Shown piece after piece: positions 33,703-41,967 of a DNA stretch of 64,000 nt (positions are counted from its first letter, which is position 1; each line of letters starts with the position of its first letter). The notes below the pieces were generated by a model. That model worked only from the letters and a program-made list of their open reading frames with translations, did not search any database and had not been told where the DNA came from. Made by a program: the position numbers and the translations under genes. The DNA is from Gaetbulibacter sp. 4G1 (GTDB taxonomy: Bacteria > Bacteroidota > Bacteroidia > Flavobacteriales > Flavobacteriaceae): NCBI RefSeq assembly GCF_002741945.1, contig NZ_MDVN01000018.1, forward strand, positions 124,001-188,000. The letters run 5' to 3'.

Positions 33703-35748
33703 ATGTCAAAGAAAAGGTTACTTGCTGCCATCATGTTTACTGATATTGAAGGCTATACCTCAATAATGCAACATGATGAAAAAAAAGCGGTGCTTATAAG
33801 AGAGCGACACAGAAGTGCTTTCGAAATGACTACCGAGGCATTTAACGGTGAAATTATTCAATATTTTGGCGATGGTACATTAAGTATTTTTAAAAGTACT
33901 GTAGAAGCGGTTGATTGTGCTATTGAATTACAAAAAGCTTTTTTAGAAGCTCCCAAAATTCCAGTTCGTATTGGTATTCACGTTGGAGATATTATTCAAT
34001 CTAAGGACGATATTATTGGCGATGCCGTAAATGTAGCTTCAAGAATTGAATCTTGTGCCGTATCTGGAAGTATATTAATTTCTGATAAAGTACATGATCA
34101 AATTAGGAGTCATAAGCATATTAAAGCACAATTTTTAGATGCTTACGAGTTTAAAAATGTTGACGAAGCAATGCCTTTATTTGCTATTGCTAATGATGGA
34201 TTGATAGTGCCAAAACCTGAAGACGTAAAAGGGAAATTAAAAGTAAAAAAACCAACTCCTTCAAAACCATTTTATAAAAAGAAGAGAAACCTATTTTGGT
34301 TAATTTTAGCCATTGCATTAGTCGTTTTTATCTCTAATATTAAATCTTTTAAAATTACTACTAACGATGCTACAAAAGATTTATCAATTGCTGTTTTGCC
34401 GTTTGATAATTTAAGCACAGACAAAGATGCCGAATTTTTTAGAGATGGTATTACCGAAGATATTTTGACACAACTATCTAAATTAAAAGATTTACGTGTT
34501 ATATCCAGAACTTCTGTTATGCAGTATAAAGGAACGCAAAAAACTATACCGGAAATAGCCAAAGAATTGGGGGTGTCTTATATTTTAGAAGGAAGTATTA
34601 GAAAATATGATAATGATATTAGAATTACAGCTCAGTTAATTGATGCTTCCTCAGATGAGCATGTTTGGGCTGAGAATTATGATAAAACATTAACTAATAT
34701 TTTTAGCCTTCAAACCGAAGTCTCTGAAGAAATTGTAGATGCTTTACATATCAATTTATCGTTTGAAGAGCAGCAACAATTAGCAATTATTCCAACACAA
34801 AGCATTGAGGCATATAAACTTTTTTTAGAAGGAAGAAATGAAGCAGATAAACGTAATGCAAAAAGTATAGCGCAAAGTATCCTTTTATATAAAGAAGCCA
34901 TTGCATTAGATCCAAATTATGCTGAAGCTTATGCTGAAATAGCAAACTCTATTTATTTAGAAACGTATTATTCTGGTAGAAACCCAGAAGAAGCATCAAA
35001 ATTAGCAAATGAATATATAGATAAAGCTGAAAAAATAAATAATAAAGTATCTCGAATTTATTCAGTTAAAGGTCTTATAAACAATATTGAAGGAAAACAC
35101 GAAGCGGCAGATATAGCATTTAAGAAAGCAATTAAATTGTCGCCTAACGATTTAACAGCTAGACATCAATATTCTACTTTTTTTTATTACACAAAACAAT
35201 ACGAAAAACAATTAGAACAAGCAGCCATTGCATATAGGCTAGACCCTTTATCTTTTCCTACCGCAATTAGCTATTTTAATGCGCTTACTGCGAATTATAA
35301 GTATGTTGAAGCCGAAAAGTTATTAAAAAAGGTAGATAGTAAGAATGATGGTAATAACGAGTTTGTAATTAACAGATCTTATTTTAGGTTATATACAGAC
35401 CAAAAAAAATATACTCAAGCCATTCCGCCTTTAAAGAAAATGGTAAAAAAGCAAAATGTGTTTAATCGTTTTTTGGGGTATTGTTATGCCAAAACAGGCG
35501 ATACTATTAATGCTTATAATATTATTGACACTATTAGATTGAGAGCCCATCCTAAAGAAAAAAGTCATCAGCTAGCTGTGGTTTATGCTGGATTAAAAAT
35601 TACCGATAGTGTATTACACCACTTAGATACTACACGAAATAAGCAAACAAGAACGATAAGGAGAGAGCGTATGGACTTTTTTGATTATTTAAAAGATGAT
35701 TCTAGATTTAAAGATGTGCTTAAATCTCATGGTATAGAATCTAAATAA
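33703..35748 (+). CDS. Class III nucleotide cyclase with TolB-like and TPR domains
   Basis: 681 residues. The cyclase domain (1-165) has the metal aspartates in MFTDIEGYTS and FGDGTLSIF, and the transition-state pair in GDAVNVASRIE. The residue that usually selects adenine as lysine is Q in IIQYFGDG, so product identity is uncertain. One membrane helix (about 196-215) precedes a FlgO/TolB-like domain (SIAVLPFDNLSTD, about 225-360) and then TPR repeats (about 370-640). The TPR and TolB parts are probably periplasmic and may sense a signal. Divergent from the cNMP-binding sigma-54 activator across 135 bp. Confidence 0.9.
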   Translation: MSKKRLLAAIMFTDIEGYTSIMQHDEKKAVLIRERHRSAFEMTTEAFNGEIIQYFGDGTLSIFKSTVEAVDCAIELQKAFLEAPKIPVRIGIHVGDIIQSKDDIIGDAVNVASRIESCAVSGSILISDKVHDQIRSHKHIKAQFLDAYEFKNVDEAMPLFAIANDGLIVPKPEDVKGKLKVKKPTPSKPFYKKKRNLFWLILAIALVVFISNIKSFKITTNDATKDLSIAVLPFDNLSTDKDAEFFRDGITEDILTQLSKLKDLRVISRTSVMQYKGTQKTIPEIAKELGVSYILEGSIRKYDNDIRITAQLIDASSDEHVWAENYDKTLTNIFSLQTEVSEEIVDALHINLSFEEQQQLAIIPTQSIEAYKLFLEGRNEADKRNAKSIAQSILLYKEAIALDPNYAEAYAEIANSIYLETYYSGRNPEEASKLANEYIDKAEKINNKVSRIYSVKGLINNIEGKHEAADIAFKKAIKLSPNDLTARHQYSTFFYYTKQYEKQLEQAAIAYRLDPLSFPTAISYFNALTANYKYVEAEKLLKKVDSKNDGNNEFVINRSYFRLYTDQKKYTQAIPPLKKMVKKQNVFNRFLGYCYAKTGDTINAYNIIDTIRLRAHPKEKSHQLAVVYAGLKITDSVLHHLDTTRNKQTRTIRRERMDFFDYLKDDSRFKDVLKSHGIESK

Positions 35749-35820
35749 TTAAAATTTAAATATTTGTAACATTTTTTTTATTTGAGCGTCAAATAAGTAT
35801 CAATCAAAAAAATAATTATC

Positions 35821-36159
35821 ATGCGTCAAGACAATCAACTTTTAGTTATTACCCACTTAAGCCAATTAATTACTCTTATTACAGGTTTTGGGAGTTTAAT
35901 ATTACCATTAGTTTTTTGGCTTACACAAAAGGAAAAAGTGTATCAAATGGATGCACATGGTAAAAACATTATAAACTTTCAGTTAAGTTTAATCGTATAT
36001 GCAATCATATGTATACCCTTAATTTTATTATTTGGCTTAGGTTTATTAGGCTTTATAATTTTAGGAATAATATCTATAGTTTTTCCAATAATTAATGCTA
36101 TAAAAGCAAGCAATGGAGAAACACCAAAATATCCTTTATCTCTTAATTTTATTAGTTAG
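35821..36159 (+). CDS. DUF4870 membrane protein
   Basis: 112 residues with three membrane helices: LITLITGFGSLILPLVFWL, LSLIVYAIICIPLILLFGL and FIILGIISIVFPIINAI. The DUF4870 family is recognised by LSQLITLI with MDAHGKNIINFQLS. These small proteins are widespread and of unknown function. Followed directly by a good terminator. Confidence 0.85.
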   Translation: MRQDNQLLVITHLSQLITLITGFGSLILPLVFWLTQKEKVYQMDAHGKNIINFQLSLIVYAIICIPLILLFGLGLLGFIILGIISIVFPIINAIKASNGETPKYPLSLNFIS

Positions 36160-36183
36160 TTTAGTTAGTACGAGATAAGTAAA

Positions 36184-36210
36184 GCGCTCACTTTTTAGTG
36201 GGCGTTTTTT
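36184..36210 (+). terminator. Rho-independent terminator after the DUF4870 gene
   Basis: Stem GCGCTCACT/AGTGGGCGT with G-T wobbles, TTTT loop and a T-run. Located 25 bases after the stop codon. Confidence 0.85.
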
Positions 36211-36220
36211 ATTTAAAGAT

Positions 36221-36505
36221 TTAGTCATAATTAATACGCTCGCGTATACCACCACTAGCACGGTGGATAATTACGTCGGCATTACGGCGCTTAGCAATGG
36301 TTTTAGCTTTTTTTATAGCAGTACTTTGCTTCCTGTGTTTAGAAGTAATACGCTTATTACCCTCTCGTCGCACAGCCCAACCCTCTTCGTAAGGCACAAC
36401 ATGCTGATGCCAAGTTTTAGTTTTCTTGTTTGCACTTTTAAAATAAGCCTCAAAGAGTTCTTTTAAAACTTGAATCCAAGATGTTGGTTTACTGCTTTTT
36501 GACAT
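36221..36505 (-). CDS. DUF2188 domain protein
   Basis: 94 residues. The DUF2188 core is VVPYEEGWAVRREGNKR followed by KAKTIAKRRNADVIIHRASG-GIRER, a small alpha-beta fold of unknown role that resembles YegP-type proteins. Basic N-terminal extension of about 30 residues. Single gene, convergent with DUF4870. Confidence 0.8.
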   Translation of the reverse strand: MSKSSKPTSWIQVLKELFEAYFKSANKKTKTWHQHVVPYEEGWAVRREGNKRITSKHRKQSTAIKKAKTIAKRRNADVIIHRASGGIRERINYD

Positions 36506-36637
36506 AGAAGATTAATTGTAAATCTAAGATACTATAATTTAGTAAAAACGAAATAAAAAAACCAAGGTATTGTCTTAAGGGATAGAAGTCCAGTAGGTAC
36601 TAAACTTTTGTAACTATTGTAAAACTTAATGGCGCTA

Positions 36638-36661
36638 GTTTGTTTGTTTGTTTGTTTGTTT
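36638..36661. repeat. Simple repeat (GTTT)6
   Basis: Six perfect GTTT units. It lies in non-coding DNA more than 100 bp from the nearest start codon, so phase variation is not suggested by its position. Confidence 0.9.
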
Positions 36662-36702
36662 CTGATTTTTAATACTGAAAACACTGTTTGTTTTTGTAGA
36701 GG

Positions 36703-36764
36703 TTCGTTTAATGTTTTTTACGGATATGCGTCGTTTTAATGACTTATATCCGACGTTAAACGAA
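36703..36764. repeat. Hairpin with conserved loop core, copy A
   Basis: Outer arms TTCGTTTAA (36703-36711) and TTAAACGAA (36756-36764); inner arms CGGATAT (36721-36727) and ATATCCG (36746-36752). The 20-base core GATATGCGTCGTTTTAATGA is identical to copy B at 44979-44998, while the outer arms differ between copies. Confidence 0.75.
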
Positions 36765-36810
36765 GTTAGCTAATTTTTCAGACAAAATCAAGCGTTTGTT
36801 ATTTACGCAA

Positions 36811-36849
36811 AAAAGCAACAATCTAATTAAAGATTATTGCTTTTATATT
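36811..36849 (-). terminator. Terminator of dnaN
   Basis: Stem AAAAGCAACAATCT/AGATTATTGCTTTT with one mismatch and an AATTAA loop. On the minus strand it ends in a T-run, 40 bases after the dnaN stop. Confidence 0.8.
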
Positions 36850-36886
36850 ATAAGATTCTTACTGTAGTTTACCTTGAGTGTAGAAT

Positions 36887-38005
36887 CTAAGAATTCAACA
36901 TCACAGGCATAACTAACATTGTAATTTGTTCACCTTCATCTAAACCATCAATTGGTGTTAAAATACCGGCTCTATTTGGCATACTCATTTCTAGTTGTAC
37001 TTCATCAGAGTTAAGATTGTTTAACATTTCTGTTAAAAAACGTGAGTTAAAGCCTATTTGCATGTCATCACCTTGGTAATCACATGTTAAACGCTCTTCT
37101 GCCTTATTGCTGTAATCTATATCTTCAGCTGAAATATTAAGTTCTGCACCAGCAATTTTTAAACGTATTTGATGCGTGGTTTTATTAGAAAAAATACTAA
37201 CACGTCGCACAGAATTTAAAAACTGTGTTCTATCAATTGAAAGTTTATTAGGATTTTCTTTTGGGATTACAGCTTCGTAGTTTGGATATTTTCCATCAAT
37301 TAAACGGCAAATAAGCTCAGAGTTTTCAAAAGTAAATTTAGCATTACTTTCGTTATATTCTATAGTGACATCATCTTCACTAGCTGCTAAAATTCCTTTT
37401 AAAAGATTTAAAGGTTTTTTAGGCATAATAAACTCTGCTACTTGATTTGCTTTTATGTCTTCTCGAGTATATTTTACTAGTTTATGAGCATCGGTAGCAA
37501 CAAACGTTAAGCCTTGAGTAGAAAATTGAAAAAATACACCGCTCATTACAGGGCGTAAATCATCATTTCCAGCAGCAAAAATAGTTTTGCTTATTGCTGT
37601 AGCAAGCACATCACCAGTTATAACTGTTTTGCTTGGGTCTTCTAAAGCTACTGCTTTTGGAAATTCATTCCCATCTGCATAAGCTAAAGCATATTTACCA
37701 TGGTTAGAGCTAATTTCAACAGTATTGTTATCTTCAACTACAAAAGTTAAAGGTTGCTCAGGAAACGTTTTTAAAGTATCTAGTAATAAACGAGCAGGAA
37801 TTGCAACACTACCTTTACTATCGCTTTCTACATCTAAAGAAGAAGCCATTGTAGTTTCTAAATCACTTGCAGAAACAGTTAATTTAGAGTGGTCTAATTC
37901 AAATAAAAAATTATCTAAAATTGGTAAGGTATTCGAGCTATTAATAACCCCTCCTAAAACTTGTAATTGTTTTAACAAATAGGTACTTGATACTATAAAT
38001 TTCAT
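36887..38005 (-). CDS. dnaN: DNA polymerase III beta subunit (sliding clamp)
   Basis: 372 residues, normal clamp length, with three similar domains. Recognised by the start MKFIVSSTYLLKQLQVLGGV, LPILDNFLFEL, RPVMSGVFFQF and the C-terminal MLVMPVML, which forms part of the protein-binding cleft. The ring-shaped dimer tethers the replicative polymerase to DNA. It stands alone here rather than next to dnaA, as is usual in Flavobacteriaceae. Confidence 0.97.
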   Translation of the reverse strand: MKFIVSSTYLLKQLQVLGGVINSSNTLPILDNFLFELDHSKLTVSASDLETTMASSLDVESDSKGSVAIPARLLLDTLKTFPEQPLTFVVEDNNTVEISSNHGKYALAYADGNEFPKAVALEDPSKTVITGDVLATAISKTIFAAGNDDLRPVMSGVFFQFSTQGLTFVATDAHKLVKYTREDIKANQVAEFIMPKKPLNLLKGILAASEDDVTIEYNESNAKFTFENSELICRLIDGKYPNYEAVIPKENPNKLSIDRTQFLNSVRRVSIFSNKTTHQIRLKIAGAELNISAEDIDYSNKAEERLTCDYQGDDMQIGFNSRFLTEMLNNLNSDEVQLEMSMPNRAGILTPIDGLDEGEQITMLVMPVMLNS

Positions 38006-38160
38006 GTGCTAATCTATATTTTTTTTAAAGGTCATATGTTGCATTTATATTATAATTTCAACTAATACAAAAATCATTATAAATGAGTTTGAATTTTGAA
38101 TAAATGCTACTTACAAATATATTCCATACTAATTAATATAGGAAACAAACTTATTAACAT

Positions 38161-40554
38161 TTAAGTCGTGTATTTTTTCTTTCTATAGTAATTAAAAGTA
38201 AAACCAAATAAAGCTAATAATACTAATGGTAATGCTATATTTATGAGCTGCCATTTTGTTTTTTGAGCCGCTATTTTTTGCTGATCTAAAAATGCCACAG
38301 CAATTTCTTTTGATCGAATGTTTATAAGTCCATTATCGTCTAGCAAATAATTAACAGCATTCAGTAAAAATTCTTTGTTGCCATAAGTTTGTCCAGTCCA
38401 TCTATCAAACCCTAATTCTTGAGGAACGTTTTTTGCTACGTCGTTTTTAATCACATCACCATCAGCTATAACAATCATTTTGGTTAAAACACTTTTGTTT
38501 TTTTCTTCTGAAAGATTAAAAGGTTTTATACGGTTATTGTAAACACTAGTAAATTCGCCCTCTAATAAAATAGCTAGAGCTTGATTTGCCTTATTAAATG
38601 ATGCTGGATTTTGTTCTTGAGTTACAACTTCTAAACTTATTTCTTTAGGTGTGCCTTCTAATTTTGTAAGTGGAGCACTCTCTAAAAGAATAGTTTTATT
38701 GATACTGCTTTTTAAGGTGTCAATTTGATTTGCGAAATCGAATTTTACTAAGTTTAAATTATTAACAATAGGATGCTTACTATTTGAAGAAGCTAGAGGC
38801 GAATATGGCCATCTTAAATTTTGAAACTGGGAGTCGCTACCTTCTCCAATAGCCAAAGTAATAGGAGCGGAGTAGAGTGTACTTATCATAACAGGATTAA
38901 TACGAATACCATATTTAAAAAAGAAATCGTTTAAATTCAAGTTTCTTGGAACTGCCAAATTAGCCCCTGAAGCATTATACAAGCTATCTTTCTCCATAGC
39001 AACATTATCAATAAGCCAAAGGCTTTTTCCGCCACTCATAGTAAACTGATCTAAAACTAACTTTTCTTTTTCAGAAAAAGCTTCGGTAGGTTTTGCAGAA
39101 ATAATTAAATCAAATTTATTTAAATCGCTAAGTGTTTTTTGTGGATTATTTGCAACACTATCTAAGGTAAAAGGCGCAATAAAATAATATTCATTAATTT
39201 TTTTTATAAAGTCTGCAATGTATTTATCTTCCAATTGATTATTACCTTTTAAAACGGCAATTTTTTTCTGCTTAGGTGTTGTTAATTTACTAAAACCATC
39301 AGTAAAAGCATATTCTAAATGCTGTACAGAGTTAGTCACTAATTCTTGCTGCGAGGCGCCAATTTTATTTTTAACCAAAGGAATAGTAATGGTAACATCG
39401 TTATAACTTGCCAAAGCCCAAGGAAAAATAATAGCTTGAGATGATTTTCCGCTTTCTTGTACACTTAATTGCATAGGTGTAAGTCCACGTTGTGCGAGTT
39501 GCTGGATGTTACGCTCACGAGTCGCTTCGTCTTCTAAAGGATTTATAAAATTAAAATTAATGTTACTGTTCTCTTCTGAAAATTCTTCAAGCAGTTGTTT
39601 GGTTTCCCTCTGAAGGCGTTTAAATTCAGATGGAAAATCGTCACCTTTTAAAAATACATCAACAATAATAGGAGAATTAATGGTACTAATAATTTGTTTC
39701 GAAGCTTCACTTAAAGTGTAACGATTATCTTCAGTTAAATCAAAACGTTTATGGACTGATGAAGAGAAAACATTTAAGCCTATTAAACTTAACAATATAA
39801 TTGAAATACGTTGCCACTCTTTTTTATTAATTTTTTGTGTTTTAATAGCTGTAATCGTTAGCATTATAAAGAATAACGTTACGCTAAAAAAGTATAGAAT
39901 ATTGCTTGTGTCAAGCACTCCACGACTCATGCTTTTAAAATGATAACTCATGCCTAATTGCTCAACAAAAGCGCTAGACGTAATATCTGAAATACCTTCA
40001 AAACCAATGTAAAAAATAAAACAAAGAAAAACGGCACTAATAAATGCCACAATTTGATTATCAGTAATAGTAGAACAAAATATGCCAATTGCAGTATAAG
40101 ATGCCATTAAAAAGAACAACCCAAAGTAAGACCCAAGCGTGCTGCCAATATCTAAATTTCCAACTGGGTTTCCTAATTGATAAACAGTGTATACATAAAG
40201 TAAAGTAGGCAAAAGCGCGATTAAAATTAAAACAAAAGCGCCAAAATATTTACCTAAAACTATGTTTGTATGAGAGATTGGTTTTGTAAGTAGTAGCTCT
40301 AAAGTACCTTGTTTTTTTTCATCCGAAAAACCGCGCATGGTTACAGCAGGAATTAAGAAAATTAATATCCAAGGTGCTAATAAAAAGAAAGATGATAAAT
40401 CGGCAAACCCATAATCTAGAATATTAAATTCGCCTTTAAATAACCATAAAAACAAGCCGTTTAATAAAAGGAATATTGCAATTACTAAATAGCCTATTGG
40501 TGATGCAAAAAATGAGTTTATTTCTTTTTTTAAAATTGCTAACATTTGTTTCAT
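38161..40554 (-). CDS. gldFG: GldF-GldG fusion, gliding-motility ABC transporter components
   Basis: About 797 residues from the ATG at 40554 (40545 is equally possible). The frame continues upstream to 40578, but that part lies in a repeat element. Residues 1-240 match permease GldF (FFASPIGYLVIAIFLLLNG, PAVTMRGFSDEKKQGTLELL). Residues about 245-797 match GldG: a membrane helix, HKRFDLTEDNRYTLSEASKQ, a large periplasmic part and a C-terminal helix. GldF and GldG are normally separate genes whose products work with the ATPase GldA in Flavobacterium gliding. No stop codon separates them here; the junction lies between two A6 tracts at 39820-39825 and 39831-39836. gldA is not in the window. Confidence 0.88.
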   Translation of the reverse strand: MKQMLAILKKEINSFFASPIGYLVIAIFLLLNGLFLWLFKGEFNILDYGFADLSSFFLLAPWILIFLIPAVTMRGFSDEKKQGTLELLLTKPISHTNIVLGKYFGAFVLILIALLPTLLYVYTVYQLGNPVGNLDIGSTLGSYFGLFFLMASYTAIGIFCSTITDNQIVAFISAVFLCFIFYIGFEGISDITSSAFVEQLGMSYHFKSMSRGVLDTSNILYFFSVTLFFIMLTITAIKTQKINKKEWQRISIILLSLIGLNVFSSSVHKRFDLTEDNRYTLSEASKQIISTINSPIIVDVFLKGDDFPSEFKRLQRETKQLLEEFSEENSNINFNFINPLEDEATRERNIQQLAQRGLTPMQLSVQESGKSSQAIIFPWALASYNDVTITIPLVKNKIGASQQELVTNSVQHLEYAFTDGFSKLTTPKQKKIAVLKGNNQLEDKYIADFIKKINEYYFIAPFTLDSVANNPQKTLSDLNKFDLIISAKPTEAFSEKEKLVLDQFTMSGGKSLWLIDNVAMEKDSLYNASGANLAVPRNLNLNDFFFKYGIRINPVMISTLYSAPITLAIGEGSDSQFQNLRWPYSPLASSNSKHPIVNNLNLVKFDFANQIDTLKSSINKTILLESAPLTKLEGTPKEISLEVVTQEQNPASFNKANQALAILLEGEFTSVYNNRIKPFNLSEEKNKSVLTKMIVIADGDVIKNDVAKNVPQELGFDRWTGQTYGNKEFLLNAVNYLLDDNGLINIRSKEIAVAFLDQQKIAAQKTKWQLINIALPLVLLALFGFTFNYYRKKKYTT

Positions 40555-40560
40555 TTTGTA

Positions 40561-40671
40561 CGTCATTACGAGGAACATAGTGACGTTGTAATCTTTTTGT
40601 TTTAACAGATTGCTATACTTCGACTGCGCTCAGTACAGACTTTAAATTTATTAATTTGTCTTACAATGACG
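40561..40671. repeat. Palindromic intergenic repeat element (CGTCATT...AATGACG)
   Basis: Terminal inverted repeats CGTCATTACGAGGAAC and the degenerate TTACAATGACG bound about 110 bp of non-coding DNA. Internal text includes AACAGATTGC and CTTCGACTGCGCTCAGTA, sequences I associate with short repeats scattered through flavobacterial genomes. Probably a non-autonomous miniature element. It abuts the gldFG start. Confidence 0.6.
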
Positions 40672-40684
40672 ATTAATTTGTTGT

Positions 40685-40981
40685 TTATTCCAAACTTTCT
40701 AGCTTGTCAACACTCCAAGCTTCTGGGCTTGCATTAAAAAGTGGTTTGGTTTTACTCCAAACGTTTTTAAATAAATCAGATTGTCTGTAAGCTTCTAAAT
40801 CATCTTCAGAATTCCAATAACTGTAAGTGAAAAAAATATTTGTGTTATTTTTATCTCTATACAATTCTAAAAAATTACAGCCTTTAAATGCTCTAATTTT
40901 ATTTTTATTGGCATCAAAGTTTTTAAGAAATTCTTCAATAGCTGTTTCATTAAAACTCATCTTTACAATTCTTACAAACAT
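40685..40981 (-). CDS. Antibiotic biosynthesis monooxygenase (ABM) domain protein
   Basis: 98 residues forming one dimeric alpha-beta barrel ABM unit: VRIVKMSFNETAIEEFLKNF, then GCNFLELYRDKNN, FFTYSYWNSEDDLEAYRQSD and a terminal helix. Relatives include quinol monooxygenase YgiN and haem-degrading enzymes; many are uncharacterised. The gene starts 4 bp after the SAM hydroxide adenosyltransferase and is probably co-transcribed. Confidence 0.8.
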   Translation of the reverse strand: MFVRIVKMSFNETAIEEFLKNFDANKNKIRAFKGCNFLELYRDKNNTNIFFTYSYWNSEDDLEAYRQSDLFKNVWSKTKPLFNASPEAWSVDKLESLE

Positions 40982-40985
40982 TAAA

Positions 40986-41822
40986 TCATTCTTTAATAAA
41001 ATTAATACTTACAGCATCCATAATACCTAATCCCATTAAGGACGATGCGCTACCAACAGTAGTCGTGTTACTTTTGTAAAGGGCTATTTCTAAAAAGCCA
41101 CCAGAATTAAAAACCACCAAACCTCTACCTTCGTCATGTCTTTTTTCCTCAGGAATTTCAAAATTCACTATATCACTGTACTTAGAAAAAATGGTTTTAA
41201 ATTTATAGTTTCTTGCCGATACCTCAAAAGGCCTTCCTTTCTGAATAGTTTCAAAAAAACCACGTTTTATATTAGTAACTACATTCCCATAATTGTCTAT
41301 GTATATTACGCTACCAATAATTTGACTTTTGTCCTCGTTAACATAGGGTACAATATTTTTAATAGGCTTTATATTGGTAATAGCTTTACCAATAATATCA
41401 AGAGTACCACCACGCGCTATATGACAAGCTACTTTTACAAATACATCTAAAACAGGAAAACTGGTTTGTATTTTATCATGTATATTAATTTCAACAATTT
41501 TTTCAGGAGCAATTTCAGAACAAATCATACTCATAATCCCATTGTTGGCACAAATAAAAAAATGATCATCTAATTTTATTGCAATATGCTTGTTTTCAGG
41601 ATTTATTTCAGAATCTATTCCAATAATATGTATGGTGCCTTTTGGGAAGCTATTGTAAGCATTTTGAATTATATAAGCCGCTTCTGGAATACTAAAAGGC
41701 GATACAGAATGAGAGATATCAACAATTTTAACATCTGGTAGCTCACTGTAAATCGCACCTTTTGTAGCGCCAGCAAAGTGATCTTTTTCACCAAAATCTG
41801 TTGTTAAAGTTATTATCGCCAT
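40986..41822 (-). CDS. S-adenosyl-L-methionine hydroxide adenosyltransferase family protein
   Basis: 278 residues from the ATG at 41822; an upstream TTG at 41828 is less likely. The DUF62 fold is recognised by ITLTTDFGEKDHFAGATKG, VDISHSVSPFSIPEAAYI, the C-terminal DNYGNVVTNI and the FNSGGFLEIAL region. Known members hydrolyse SAM to adenosine and methionine, while fluorinases and chlorinases are specialised relatives. Its promoter (CAAATTTA at 41861-41868 on the plus strand) lies back to back with that of phoH. Confidence 0.88.
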   Translation of the reverse strand: MAIITLTTDFGEKDHFAGATKGAIYSELPDVKIVDISHSVSPFSIPEAAYIIQNAYNSFPKGTIHIIGIDSEINPENKHIAIKLDDHFFICANNGIMSMICSEIAPEKIVEINIHDKIQTSFPVLDVFVKVACHIARGGTLDIIGKAITNIKPIKNIVPYVNEDKSQIIGSVIYIDNYGNVVTNIKRGFFETIQKGRPFEVSARNYKFKTIFSKYSDIVNFEIPEEKRHDEGRGLVVFNSGGFLEIALYKSNTTTVGSASSLMGLGIMDAVSINFIKE

Positions 41823-41860
41823 TGGCAAAATTGTTGATATGTTTTTAATGTTAGGTCACT

Positions 41861-41868
41861 CAAATTTA
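41861..41868 (-). promoter_or_regulatory. -7 element TAAATTTG for the SAM hydroxide adenosyltransferase operon
   Basis: Minus-strand TAnnTTTG match 38 bases before the ATG at 41822. It is separated by two bases from the opposite-facing phoH element. Confidence 0.5.
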
Positions 41869-41870
41869 TG

Positions 41871-41878
41871 TATTTTTG
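41871..41878 (+). promoter_or_regulatory. -7 element TATTTTTG for phoH
   Basis: Plus-strand TAnnTTTG match. The in-frame ATG codons at 41839 and 41848 lie upstream of it and cannot be used by this transcript. Confidence 0.5.
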
Positions 41879-41967
41879 AGCTTTATGAATGTGTTTTACA
41901 AACCTACATAAATTTTCGTTTTCGTTTTTATATTTTAAATGAAAATTATAACATTAAACATACGCTT

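Larger units (their letters stand above)
36506..36886. other. 381-bp intergenic region between DUF2188 and dnaN
   Basis: Non-coding as far as I can see. It holds a (GTTT)6 run at 36638-36661, a long hairpin at 36703-36764 and the dnaN terminator at 36811-36849. Confidence 0.6.

Noticed and set aside
36638-36661. (GTTT)6 as a phase-variation switch
   Set aside because: It lies in non-coding DNA far from any start codon or promoter I can identify, so no gene would be switched by length changes.
36703-36764. Integron attC site
   Set aside because: GTTAAAC at the right end resembles a core site, but the left end does not give the complementary form and no integrase is present in the window.
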